A DNA stretch of 25,527 bases from Limosilactobacillus antri DSM 16041 (GTDB lineage: Bacteria; Bacillota; Bacilli; Lactobacillales; Lactobacillaceae): NCBI RefSeq assembly GCF_000160835.1, contig NZ_GG700732.1, positions 408,929 to 434,455 on the forward strand, given 5' to 3'. Both the position numbers and the translations under genes were made by a program. Numbering within the stretch: the first letter of the stretch is position 1; each line of letters opens with the position of its first letter. The notes below the pieces were generated by a model, which was given only the letters and a program-made list of their open reading frames with translations, had not been told where the DNA came from and did no database searches. Positions 7,689-15,517 of the stretch are shown here, one piece after another.

Positions 7689-8720
7689 ATGGCAAGTAAA
7701 AAAAGAATTAATGCAGGAATCATCGGTTTAGGTCGCGCAGGACAAATGCACTTAAAAAACCTTCTCACCATTCCGGAAATTAATATCGTTCAAGTGTCTG
7801 ATATTTTCGTAGATAAACTCGCTGACCAGCTTAATTTCATGGGGATCACTAACCAAACTCGTGACTACATGGATATCTTAAACAACCCTGACATCGATAC
7901 AGTGTTTATCTTTACCTCTACTGATATGCACGAGGAAATGGTAACCGCCGCTGCTAATGCCGGGAAAAACATTTTCTGCGAAAAGCCGCTCAGCATGAGT
8001 CCTGATGAACAGGCTAGCCTTAATGTTCTCAAAGCAGTTAGAGATAACAACGTTAAATTACAAATCGGCTTTAACCGCCGGAGCGACCCACAATTTGATA
8101 GCATTCACCAGCAAGTCGTTAGTGGAACCATTGGCACTCCACAAGTGGTCAAAATTACTTCACGCGACCCTGAAGTGACCCCGCACAACATTATTAAGCG
8201 CATTGGTGGTTTGCTTTTTGACTTCACCATGCATGATTTTGATATGGCCCGGTTTATGATGGGTAGTGATATTACAGAAGTCTATGCTCAGGCAGGCCGC
8301 CTGGTCGACCCTGGCTTGGCAGAATTAAATGACTATGATACCGCAATTATCAACCTGAAATTCGCCAACGGCGCCTTCGGTTTAATCGACAACAGCCGGC
8401 GAGCCGTCTATGGTTATGACCAGCGGGTTGAAGTCTTTGGCTCCGAAGGGATGCTGAAGGCAGAAAACGTCAGTGGTAGTACGGTCGAACTTTACAATGC
8501 TGACAACGAGATTAAAAAGAATCCTAAGCCAGCATTCCAACAACGTTACAAGCCAGCCTACATTGCAGAAATGAGAAAGTTTGTCGACTCAATTCTCAAC
8601 GATGCGCCACTAGCAGCAACGGGTAAGGACGTTATCATGGCCCAACGAGCGGCTAACGCAGCCCAAAAGTCAATCGATACTGGTTTGCCGCAAAAAGTAG
8701 ACACAAATTTTCAGCTTTAA
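7689..8720 (+). CDS. Inositol 2-dehydrogenase-like, Gfo/Idh/MocA family (second IolG type)
   Basis: A 343-residue NAD(P)-dependent dehydrogenase expected to oxidise a cyclitol or sugar hydroxyl to a ketone. The Rossmann loop GIIGLGRAGQ (10-19), CEKP with catalytic Lys99, GFNRR (127-131), TSRDP (157-161), HDFDMAR (182-188) and YGYDQRVEVFG are typical of the rhizobial/actinobacterial inositol dehydrogenase branch, which differs from the Bacillus-type copy at 1536-2573. It is the closest intact relative of the IS-interrupted gene at 3549-5894. An AAGGAG site lies 9 nt before the ATG. The gene sits between the porter and a UPF0303 gene, all co-directional, so it likely acts on what the porter brings in. 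Stereoisomer specificity is unknown. Confidence 0.83.
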   Translation: MASKKRINAGIIGLGRAGQMHLKNLLTIPEINIVQVSDIFVDKLADQLNFMGITNQTRDYMDILNNPDIDTVFIFTSTDMHEEMVTAAANAGKNIFCEKPLSMSPDEQASLNVLKAVRDNNVKLQIGFNRRSDPQFDSIHQQVVSGTIGTPQVVKITSRDPEVTPHNIIKRIGGLLFDFTMHDFDMARFMMGSDITEVYAQAGRLVDPGLAELNDYDTAIINLKFANGAFGLIDNSRRAVYGYDQRVEVFGSEGMLKAENVSGSTVELYNADNEIKKNPKPAFQQRYKPAYIAEMRKFVDSILNDAPLAATGKDVIMAQRAANAAQKSIDTGLPQKVDTNFQL

Positions 8721-8739
8721 TTGATAAAGGATGATTTTA

Positions 8740-9204
8740 ATGGATAGCAATTCGATTCTCGAGGAAGAACAAGCGACCACCCTCCCCTATTTTGGACTAG
8801 AACAGGTTGATGAACTTGCTACGCTCTTCTCTAAAGTAGATCCGGTCGCCTTTCAAAAAGTATGTATTAAAGTAGTGCTGAATAATCGTGAAGTATACTT
8901 TCACGCTGGGATCCAGACAAGCAAGGAAAATAATGATTGGGTAACCAGAAAGTTTAACGTCACAAATATGTTTGATCATTGCAGCTTATACGTAAAAACT
9001 TTATGGGCTGATCAGTCCGAAGCCTTCTTTAATTCATATGGTCTTTCTCACCGGGACTTTGCCCTGGTCGGTGGTGCACTCCCGATTATTACTAAGGGAA
9101 ATGGCAACATTGGGATCTTGGTAATCTCGGGATTAACCGATACAGAAGACCATGAATTTGGTGTTAAGGTCTTAAAGCAGTTAAAACACCAACTCTTATC
9201 TTGA
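8740..9204 (+). CDS. UPF0303 / GlcG-HbpS-like (heme-degrading domain) protein
   Basis: A small soluble protein of 154 residues resembling the UPF0303 family, part of the GlcG/HbpS fold group that databases often label heme-degrading. The family segments NDWVTRKFNVTNMF (about 70-83) and LVGGALPI are visible, and it ends in a helix-rich tail. No signal peptide or membrane segment is present. The molecular function of this branch is not established; GlcG-type proteins often accompany oxidation pathways for glycolate, diols or polyols. The ATG at 8740 is preferred because the AAAGG site overlaps the alternative ATG at 8731. It starts 19 nt after the dehydrogenase stop, within the plus operon. Confidence 0.7.
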   Translation: MDSNSILEEEQATTLPYFGLEQVDELATLFSKVDPVAFQKVCIKVVLNNREVYFHAGIQTSKENNDWVTRKFNVTNMFDHCSLYVKTLWADQSEAFFNSYGLSHRDFALVGGALPIITKGNGNIGILVISGLTDTEDHEFGVKVLKQLKHQLLS

Positions 9205-9225
9205 TGATGATGGGGAGATTGCACA

Positions 9226-10161
9226 ATGAAAGCATTCGGAATTAATCAGTATGGGGCCTCAAATGTTTTAGAAGCGTTTGACATTGCGATTCCAAAGATT
9301 GGGCCTAATGAGATCCTTGTTAAAACTAGGGTCTTTGCCATCAATCCATTTGATGTTGCAATTCGGAATGGTGATTTCAAAAACTACCTGACGTTATTTT
9401 TCCCAACAATTCTGGGGACTGACGGGGTCGGTGAAGTGGTAAAAGCCGGTAAAAACGTTAAGTATTTTAACGTGGGTGACTTAGTAATCGCTCACGCGGG
9501 CACGGGTACGTATGCCGAATACTTTAAGGTTAACCAGAATAATGCTGGCCTTTTTCCACCCGCCTTAGATATTAAACAAGCCGCAGCCTTACCGCTTGCT
9601 GGTATCACTGCCTACAACACCTTAGTTCATGCCTCCCACATCAAGATGGGACAAGTATTGGTAGTCCTAGGGGCAGCTGGTGGGGTCGGTTCAATGATCA
9701 CTCAAGTGGCTAAGGCTTTGGGAGCCTATGTTATTGGCGTTGATCTAGCAAAGGCAAATGACACTGTTCGGGCATTAGGTGCCGATGAGTTTATCGCATA
9801 TGATCAAGAACAGTCACCACTACTCGAAAATATTGCTGATGTTGTGATTGATGCTACTAATGAAAGCCAAACAGCGATTAATACAGCGATTGCACTGGCC
9901 AAACAAAATAGTATGATTCTTTCGTTAAATCCGCAGTCGGTAGCAGTCGAGAATAATAAGAATTTGGAATTTTTGCCTGTCAAGCCAAACTATCGGCATC
10001 CCGATACCGATGCCTTTGCCGCATTATTCCTCATGATTCGCAATCAGCAAATCAAAATTAAGGTTAACAAAGTAGAGCCTTTTACCTTAAAAGGAATCCG
10101 TGAGGGTCAAGATCTCGTTTCACAGGGAGACCTCGATGGCAAAATCATTGTAAGCATTTAA
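9226..10161 (+). CDS. NADPH-dependent MDR oxidoreductase (zinc-less, quinone-reductase-like)
   Basis: A 311-residue member of the medium-chain dehydrogenase/reductase superfamily. The N-terminal GroES-like catalytic domain includes NPFDVAIRNGDF and the GTDGVGEVVKAGKNV segment; the central Rossmann loop GAAGGVGSMITQVAK binds the NADPH cofactor. The cysteine set that binds zinc in classic alcohol dehydrogenases is not seen, which points to the quinone oxidoreductase (zeta-crystallin-like) branch. Such enzymes reduce quinones, enones or reactive carbonyls in the cytosol. A GGGGAGA site precedes the ATG, and the gene lies 21 nt after the UPF0303 gene and 21 nt before the ABM gene, so the three are probably co-expressed. 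The true substrate is unknown. Confidence 0.78.
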   Translation: MKAFGINQYGASNVLEAFDIAIPKIGPNEILVKTRVFAINPFDVAIRNGDFKNYLTLFFPTILGTDGVGEVVKAGKNVKYFNVGDLVIAHAGTGTYAEYFKVNQNNAGLFPPALDIKQAAALPLAGITAYNTLVHASHIKMGQVLVVLGAAGGVGSMITQVAKALGAYVIGVDLAKANDTVRALGADEFIAYDQEQSPLLENIADVVIDATNESQTAINTAIALAKQNSMILSLNPQSVAVENNKNLEFLPVKPNYRHPDTDAFAALFLMIRNQQIKIKVNKVEPFTLKGIREGQDLVSQGDLDGKIIVSI

Positions 10162-10182
10162 TCAGGACGGAGGTGATAAACC

Positions 10183-10470
10183 ATGATTATTATTAATGTT
10201 CATTGTGATGTCAATCCAACTCGTCGAGAAGAATTTATGGATTTTGCTGAAGACCTAGTAAATAAGTCACGACAGGATACTGGCAATCTCTTCTACTCAT
10301 ACTTTGAAGATGCGTTGGTACCAAACCACTTTTTAATTGTCGAACACTGGCAGGATCAAAAAGCAGTTGATGCTCATAACCAGACACCGCATCTCCAAAC
10401 CTTCCTAAAAACAGCTAACACTTACCTCACACATGACTTTGACATTCAGGTAAGTCACACTGATAACTAA
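10183..10470 (+). CDS. ABM-domain protein (YgiN-like putative quinol monooxygenase)
   Basis: A 95-residue antibiotic biosynthesis monooxygenase (ABM) domain protein, a dimeric ferredoxin-like fold. The recognisable pattern is the first strand MIIINVHCDVNP, the helix REEFMDFAEDLV, the segment GNLFYSYFED, the strand FLIVEHWQDQKAVDAHNQTPHLQTF, and a final strand. YgiN of E. coli oxidises menadiol, while other family members degrade heme or act on polyketides, so function cannot be settled from sequence. A near-perfect Shine-Dalgarno GGAGGTGAT precedes the ATG. It is the last gene of the plus operon, directly before the terminator at 10493-10534. Pairing with a quinone-reductase-like gene suggests a small redox module. 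Confidence 0.75.
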   Translation: MIIINVHCDVNPTRREEFMDFAEDLVNKSRQDTGNLFYSYFEDALVPNHFLIVEHWQDQKAVDAHNQTPHLQTFLKTANTYLTHDFDIQVSHTDN

Positions 10471-10492
10471 CAACCTTCCTAACAGCAATTGG

Positions 10493-10534
10493 AAAAGGGG
10501 AGCAAAATCCAAATCAGATTTTGTTCCCCTTTTT
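10493..10534. terminator. Strong intrinsic terminator, probably bidirectional
   Basis: AAAAGGGGAGCAAAATC (10493-10509) pairs with GATTTTGTTCCCCTTTT after a 7-nt loop (one G-T pair), followed by T residues on plus and T-rich sequence on minus. It ends the plus polyol operon and can also end the epimerase gene that stops at 10554. Confidence 0.85.
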
Positions 10535-10553
10535 ATATTGGTTGCTAGCTTAT

Positions 10554-11429
10554 TTAGAATGGCTTGATGCTAAAGTGGTATTGCTTGCTAGCACCAGGCG
10601 CCAGCCGCGACATCCCCTGCTTGTGGAGAAGAAGGCCATCAGCGCCAACGTTATCGGCAATTCCCCACCAGGGTTCAATGCAGGCAAAGTTAGCCTTGGC
10701 CGGGTAGGCTGACCAAAGTCCCACGTACTGGGTTTCCTTGGTTGAAACGGTCACTCCATGGTCCGTTGCCAAATCGGTCAGCGTTGCCGCAAAGTCCACG
10801 CCCCCGGTCTTGAATATGATTGCGTCGTGCGCAAACAATTGGTGGTCGAGTTTGAAGCCCGTGGTCATATCGATCAGCCGCGGGTGTCCAGAATCATTGT
10901 ACGGACCCTCCAGGACAATCCGGGAATACTCCTCCGCCGGGCTAACCGTAAACTGAACGTCATTAAAATCTCCCGCTGGCGTTAACGGCATATTAAAGCC
11001 GGGGTGGGCGCCGATTGCGTAAATCAGCGAGCGGTCGGCCGGGTTGACGACCTCGTAGGTCACCGCCAGCCGATCGGCGACTAGTTGGTAGTGGACCCGC
11101 AAAATAAAGTCAAAGGGGAAGGCCTGCCGGGTTTCGTCATCAGCGTGCTGCTCTAACGTTACCTGACTGGTCGTTTGGTTAACCACCGCAAACTGCCGGT
11201 CCCGGGCAAAACCGTGCTGGGTCTGGTGATAAGTTTGATGGTCAAACTCATACTGGTCATTTTTGAGCCGACCAACAAAAGGAAAGAGGATCGGGGCTTG
11301 CCGTCCCCAGCTGTTGGCTGCCCCCTGCCATAAATATTCCAGGCCGTTATCACGGCGTTTAATACTGTGCAGCTGGGCCCCCAGTTCGTTAATTTCAACC
11401 GCTAAGACATCATTTTGCAGAGTAATCAT
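10554..11429 (-). CDS. Aldose 1-epimerase family protein (GalM/LacX-like)
   Basis: A 291-residue beta-sandwich protein of the galactose mutarotase superfamily, interconverting alpha and beta anomers of free or phosphorylated sugars in the cytosol. Catalytic-site segments are visible: QHGFARD and GAHPGFNMPL carry the two histidines, and CIEPWWGIAD holds the glutamate base. The length and CIEPWWGIAD segment fit the shorter LacX-like branch better than classical GalM. The ATG at 11429 follows GGGAG by 7 nt; in-frame starts further up (to 11495) lack such a site and overlap the predicted promoter. It is a single-gene unit between two terminators, with a promoter at 11467-11495. The sugar it acts on is unknown. 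Confidence 0.85.
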   Translation of the reverse strand: MITLQNDVLAVEINELGAQLHSIKRRDNGLEYLWQGAANSWGRQAPILFPFVGRLKNDQYEFDHQTYHQTQHGFARDRQFAVVNQTTSQVTLEQHADDETRQAFPFDFILRVHYQLVADRLAVTYEVVNPADRSLIYAIGAHPGFNMPLTPAGDFNDVQFTVSPAEEYSRIVLEGPYNDSGHPRLIDMTTGFKLDHQLFAHDAIIFKTGGVDFAATLTDLATDHGVTVSTKETQYVGLWSAYPAKANFACIEPWWGIADNVGADGLLLHKQGMSRLAPGASKQYHFSIKPF

Positions 11430-11466
11430 TGCCAGTCTCCCTTTCATTGCTAAACGTTTAACACCT

Positions 11467-11495
11467 AGTATATATAATCTCCTTACTTTGCACAA
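11467..11495 (-). promoter_or_regulatory. Promoter of the epimerase gene
   Basis: On the minus strand TTGTGC (11495-11490), 17-nt spacer, TATACT (11472-11467). A palindrome TAAACGTTTA lies just downstream (11451-11460). A partial cre-like sequence, TGAAAGCGGTTTGC on minus (11506-11519), lies 10 nt upstream of the -35 box. Confidence 0.65.
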
Positions 11496-11532
11496 TAGCA
11501 GAAGAGCAAACCGCTTTCAATAACTTCAAAAT

Positions 11533-11573
11533 AAAAACCAGTAAAACTTTTAACACTAGTTTTACTGGTTTTT
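11533..11573 (-). terminator. Intrinsic terminator after topA
   Basis: AAAAACCAGTAAAAC and its exact complement GTTTTACTGGTTTTT are separated by 11 nt and begin immediately after the topA stop codon. Both flanks are T-rich in their own direction, so it may work both ways. Confidence 0.8.
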
Positions 11574-11575
11574 AC

Positions 11576-13714
11576 TTACTTCTGAACGGCCTCTTCGTAA
11601 TCACCGTTAGGACAGACGACCTGTTTGCCGCCCTTAACCTTCTTTTCGACTAAGAAATGACCATCCTTCGGACAATTCCGGCCAATCGGTTGATCCCAAG
11701 AAACAAAGTCACAGTCAGGATAGCGGGAACAACCGTAAAAAATCCGGTTCTTCTTGGACTTCCGTTCCACAACCGTCCCCTGCTTGCAGACCGGACAGGT
11801 AACCCCGGTATCCTTCACAATCGCCTTGGTATTCCGGCAGTTTGGGAAACGGGAGCAGGCGTAAAACTTACCATAACGCCCCATTTTAATTACCATCGGG
11901 GCCCCACAAATTTCACAGTCGCTTCCGGCCAGTTCATCCTTCATCTGAATCTTAGCCACCTGTTCCTCAGCATCCCGGACTTCCTTGGAGAACGGCTGGT
12001 AGAAGCTGTCCACCACCTTAACCCAGTCCTGCTTGCCAGCTTCAACCTGGTCCAGTTTACCTTCAACGTCGGCCGTAAACTGGGCGTTAACGATGTCTGG
12101 GAACTGCTTTTCAATAATCTTGTTTACAATCTCGCCCAGTTCTGTCGGCTCAAAGTGACGTGATACCAGTCGGACGTAATAGCGCCGCTGAATCGTGTCC
12201 AAAGTCGGTGCGTAGGTCGATGGCCGGCCGACCCCATTGCTTTCCAGCGTTTTAATCAGGGCCGCTTCAGTATACCGGGCCGGTGGCTGGGTGAAGTGCT
12301 GGGCTGGATCATCGCTGACCATTTGTGCCTGGTCTCCTTCATTTAGCTCTGGTAAGACGTTATCTTTTTCGTCCCCCCGCTTGTAAACCTTGGTAAAGCC
12401 CGGAAACTTAACCTTAGAGCCGTTGGCCCGGAAGTCAACCCCGTTTTGCTCCAGGTTGACGTTCATCGTGTCGATGACTTCGGGGGTCATTTGGCTAGCA
12501 ACAAACCGCGACCAGATCAAGCTATACAACTTATACTGGTCGTTGGTCAGGTACGGTTTCATTTCTGCCGGTGTCCGCCGCACTGAGGTCGGCCGGATTG
12601 CTTCGTGGGCGTCCTGCGCCCCCTCCGGCAGCTTCCCTTTGACCGGCTTTACGGCCGCGTACTCGCCGCCATACTGTTCATGGATAAACTGGGAAGCCTC
12701 GTGTTTCGCCACTGAGGCAATCCGAGTGGAGTCCGTCCGCATATAGGTGATTAGACCGACCGGGGCGCCCTGCTTAATGTCAATTCCTTCGTACAGCATC
12801 TGCGCGGCCATCATCGTCTTCCGGGTCCGGAAGTTCAACCGCCGGTTAGCATCCTGCTGCATCGTTGAAGTGGTGTACGGTGGTTGCGGTTGCCGGCGCC
12901 GCTCTTTGCGCGTAACCTTTGTAATCGCAAAGTCCTGCTTTTTATCAAGCTTGCCCAAGATCCGTTGAACGTCCGCGTTATTGCCGAGCTTGACCTTTTT
13001 GCCGTTTTCACCGTAAAAACTAGCGGTAAACTTATCCCGGCCATGCTTAAAGTCCGCGTCAATCGTCCAATATTCCTCGGGTTTGAAGTTGCGGATTTCA
13101 TTTTCCCGCTGAATAATCAGGTTAAGGGCCACCGATTGCACCCGCCCGGCACTCAGCCCCTTCTTGACCTTCTTCCACAAGATCGGGCTAATGGAATACC
13201 CCACCAGCCGGTCTAATACCCGGCGGGCCTGCTGGGCATCAACCAGGTCCATGTTGATGGTCCGGGGTTCCTTAAAGGCATTTTTAACGGCGTCTTTGGT
13301 GATTTCGTTAAAGGTGACCCGGTTCTTCTGGTCATCATCCAGTTTTAAGATATTAGAAACGTGCCAGGCAATCGCTTCCCCCTCCCGATCGGGGTCAGAC
13401 GCCAGGTAAACGGCTTTGGCATTTTTAGCGTCCTTGCGGAGTTCCTTAATAACGTCGCCTTTTCCCCGGATTGAGATGTAGTCTGGCTGGTAGTCATGGT
13501 CAATATCCACGCCCATCCGGCTCTTCGGCAGGTCGCGGACATGGCCGAGACTGGCAACGACCTTATAAGAGCGGCCTAAGAAGCGGCCAATCGTTTTGGC
13601 CTTGGACGGTGATTCAACAATTACAAGATTTTTTTTGACTTTGGAACGGCGCCGCGTCGTTTTCTTTTTCGTCGCGGTAGCCTTCGTTGTTTTTTTAGCA
13701 GTTTTGGTTGCCAT
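11576..13714 (-). CDS. topA: DNA topoisomerase I (type IA)
   Basis: A 712-residue type IA topoisomerase that relaxes negative supercoils behind polymerases. The Toprim domain shows [17 protein letters not shown] with Glu34 and SDPDREGE (106-113) for the magnesium site; the active-site tyrosine is Tyr324 in [11 protein letters not shown]. Two C4 zinc fingers follow near the C-terminus (Cys600/603/620/626 and Cys640/643/662/668), then a third, degenerate module with only two cysteines (681 and 701). The N-terminus carries a basic Lys/Thr-rich tail of about 28 residues before the Toprim fold. The start is the ATG at 13714, 7 nt after GAGGAG; the in-frame GTG at 13729 overlaps that site. dprA lies upstream, about 130 nt away, with a promoter in between. 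Confidence 0.97.
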   Translation of the reverse strand: MATKTAKKTTKATATKKKTTRRRSKVKKNLVIVESPSKAKTIGRFLGRSYKVVASLGHVRDLPKSRMGVDIDHDYQPDYISIRGKGDVIKELRKDAKNAKAVYLASDPDREGEAIAWHVSNILKLDDDQKNRVTFNEITKDAVKNAFKEPRTINMDLVDAQQARRVLDRLVGYSISPILWKKVKKGLSAGRVQSVALNLIIQRENEIRNFKPEEYWTIDADFKHGRDKFTASFYGENGKKVKLGNNADVQRILGKLDKKQDFAITKVTRKERRRQPQPPYTTSTMQQDANRRLNFRTRKTMMAAQMLYEGIDIKQGAPVGLITYMRTDSTRIASVAKHEASQFIHEQYGGEYAAVKPVKGKLPEGAQDAHEAIRPTSVRRTPAEMKPYLTNDQYKLYSLIWSRFVASQMTPEVIDTMNVNLEQNGVDFRANGSKVKFPGFTKVYKRGDEKDNVLPELNEGDQAQMVSDDPAQHFTQPPARYTEAALIKTLESNGVGRPSTYAPTLDTIQRRYYVRLVSRHFEPTELGEIVNKIIEKQFPDIVNAQFTADVEGKLDQVEAGKQDWVKVVDSFYQPFSKEVRDAEEQVAKIQMKDELAGSDCEICGAPMVIKMGRYGKFYACSRFPNCRNTKAIVKDTGVTCPVCKQGTVVERKSKKNRIFYGCSRYPDCDFVSWDQPIGRNCPKDGHFLVEKKVKGGKQVVCPNGDYEEAVQK

Positions 13715-13760
13715 GTAAAGGCTCCTCACATTTAATATTTTTTCTTCATTAATATATCTC

Positions 13761-13789
13761 TATTATTACATGGAACAGTACTCTGTCAA
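13761..13789 (-). promoter_or_regulatory. Likely topA promoter
   Basis: On the minus strand a consensus TTGACA (13789-13784) is followed by TAATAATAG about 15-18 nt later. The -10 box is imperfect, and which hexamer is used is uncertain. It lies about 70 nt upstream of the topA start, so topA can be expressed apart from dprA. Confidence 0.5.
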
Positions 13790-13843
13790 ATGCAAAAACT
13801 GATTTTATGATATTTTCATAATAAATGCAAGGGAAGCGCTTAA

Positions 13844-14701
13844 TTACAGCAGGAACTCATCCAAAATATCTTGGGCCCGAAGAACCGGCTTGGCCCCCGC
13901 AGCAATCAGCTCATTACAGCCCATCGACCGGATGGTATCAATCCGACCGGGAACCGCGCAAACGGTCCGGTTCTCCTCCAGTGCTAAATTAGCCGTGATC
14001 AAACTGCCGCTGCGCTTTTTCGCCTCAATTACCAGCACGGTTGAAGCTAGGCCCGCAATGATCCGGTTCCGTTCCGGAAAATGGTAAGCCAGGGGCGGCT
14101 CCCCGCGACCATACTCCGAAAGAACCAAGCCGCGGTCAGCTACTGCCTCCTGCAATTGCCGGTTCTCAGGGGGGTAGGCACGATCCAAGCCGCAGCCAAC
14201 CACCCCAATCGTCGGGCCATCATTTGCTAGTGCCAAGCGGTGGCTCATCCCGTCGATTCCCTTTGCCAGCCCACTTACGACCGCAATTTGCCGTTTTGCC
14301 AACGGGGGAATCAATCCGCGCAGGACCGTTTCGCCGTAGGCAGACATCTCCCGGGCGCCAACCACCGCCAAGAGCGGGTTCTTAAGCATCTCTAGCTGAC
14401 CATCATAAAATAGCACTAATGGCGGGCAAAAGGTTTCCCGTAGTTGGGCGGGATACTCTTCATCGACGATGGTGATAAAGGGAAACTGCCGGTTATATTC
14501 AACCGCGGCGGCCAACTGCTCACTGTTCCAATTATTCAAAAAGGCCGCCTGCGAATTAGGTCCCAGTTGTGCCCACTTGGCGAGTGCTGCCAGGTCAGTA
14601 AAGCACCGGTGCTGACTAGCGGCTTGCCACAGGCGGACCTTGCTAACCTGGCCAATTCCCCGGCATAAACTTAACTGTAATAAAAATCTGCGAATTGCCA
14701 T
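13844..14701 (-). CDS. dprA: DNA processing protein DprA (Smf)
   Basis: A 285-residue protein that protects incoming single-stranded DNA and loads RecA during natural transformation. The Rossmann-like core shows VVGAREMSAYGE, VSGLAKGIDGMSH, GVVGCGLDRAYPPENRQL, YHFPERNRIIAGL and KKRSGSLITANLALEENR, the standard DprA signature. The N-terminal helix-hairpin-helix-like region (about 10-40) is present. There is no C-terminal winged-helix domain, as expected for a protein of this length. It is the last gene of the minus cluster from degV; rnhB ends 48 nt upstream. Its GGAGG site lies inside a terminator-like hairpin (14704-14735), suggesting controlled expression. Confidence 0.95.
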   Translation of the reverse strand: MAIRRFLLQLSLCRGIGQVSKVRLWQAASQHRCFTDLAALAKWAQLGPNSQAAFLNNWNSEQLAAAVEYNRQFPFITIVDEEYPAQLRETFCPPLVLFYDGQLEMLKNPLLAVVGAREMSAYGETVLRGLIPPLAKRQIAVVSGLAKGIDGMSHRLALANDGPTIGVVGCGLDRAYPPENRQLQEAVADRGLVLSEYGRGEPPLAYHFPERNRIIAGLASTVLVIEAKKRSGSLITANLALEENRTVCAVPGRIDTIRSMGCNELIAAGAKPVLRAQDILDEFLL

Positions 14702-14703
14702 TA

Positions 14704-14735
14704 TAAAAAGCCTCCTACCTAATAAGTACGAGGCT
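14704..14735 (-). promoter_or_regulatory. Hairpin between rnhB and dprA that holds the dprA ribosome binding site
   Basis: On the minus strand AGCCTCGTAC (14735-14726) pairs with GTAGGAGGCT (14718-14709) apart from one G-G mismatch, with a 7-nt loop, followed directly by TTTTT. The 3' arm contains GGAGG, the dprA Shine-Dalgarno, and the ATG is 9 nt further on. The structure may end rnhB transcripts and hide the dprA start in transcripts that read through. Confidence 0.65.
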
Positions 14736-14749
14736 GTTCTTAATTTGCA

Positions 14750-15517
14750 CTATAAATACTTTGGCACGGGGCTAAAAGACCGGCGGTGAATCGGGCAGGC
14801 CCCCAAACGGGCTAAGCCGGCAAGGTGGGCCTTAGTGCCGTAACCCATGTTCTCAGCAAAACCATAGCCAGGATAAACCCGGTCATAGTCCCGCATCAAA
14901 TGATCCCGGTACTCCTTAGCTACGATACTGGCGGCCGCGACGCTAATACTCTTCTGGTCCCCCTTAATGAGGGTGGTTTGTGGATAGTCAAAGGGTAAGG
15001 GCACCGCGTCGACAATCAGGTGGTCCGGCCGGTGGTTCAGATTCCGCACCGCCCGCATCATCGCATCCTGGGTGGCTGCATAGATGTTCAGCCGGTCGAT
15101 CGCTTCCCGGTCGTTAACCGCAATGCTGACTTCCACGGCCTCATCGACGATCCTGAGGTAGAGCTGCTCCCGTTCGTGGCGGGTCAGCTGCTTGGAGTCC
15201 GTCACCCCAATCAGGTCAAAGTCAGGGCCTAAAATCACCGCACAGGTCACCACCGGGCCGGCAAGGGGACCGCGCCCCACTTCATCCATCCCCGCGACGT
15301 AACGGCAACCGTTCTGCCAAAGCTGCCGTTCATAGTGAAACCGCTGCCGAAAGGCCTGGCGCGCGGCCTGCTGACGTTCTACCCGCCGCTGGTGCTGCTG
15401 CAGGGCCGCCTGCACTCCCTTGCGTCCATCAGCGGCTAATTCTGCCAAGCGGGGATCCGTCAGGTTGTCAATTGTCGCCAGCAAGGCCCGGACTTCATTG
15501 ACCGTCTTCTTACTCAT
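14750..15517 (-). CDS. rnhB: Ribonuclease HII
   Basis: A 255-residue RNase H-fold nuclease that removes ribonucleotides and RNA from RNA-DNA hybrids. The catalytic core starts at about residue 74 with GMDEVGRGPLAGPVV (Asp78 and Glu79), then VTDSKQLT, LIVDAVPLP (Asp170), GDQKSISVAAASIVAK and YPGYGFAENMGYGT. An N-terminal helical extension of about 70 residues matches the long RNase HII form of Firmicutes. The ATG overlaps the end of rbgA by 8 nt, with GGAGG 6 nt upstream, so the two are translationally linked. It is followed by the hairpin that controls dprA. Confidence 0.96.
   Translation of the reverse strand: MSKKTVNEVRALLATIDNLTDPRLAELAADGRKGVQAALQQHQRRVERQQAARQAFRQRFHYERQLWQNGCRYVAGMDEVGRGPLAGPVVTCAVILGPDFDLIGVTDSKQLTRHEREQLYLRIVDEAVEVSIAVNDREAIDRLNIYAATQDAMMRAVRNLNHRPDHLIVDAVPLPFDYPQTTLIKGDQKSISVAAASIVAKEYRDHLMRDYDRVYPGYGFAENMGYGTKAHLAGLARLGACPIHRRSFSPVPKYL

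Noticed and set aside
11657..12163. A 168-codon open frame on plus
   Set aside because: It is antisense to the zinc-finger end of topA and has no family pattern.
13830..13841. AAGCGCTT palindrome near the dprA stop
   Set aside because: It has the core of a cre site but poor flanks and lies in or beside the dprA end, away from the topA promoter elements.
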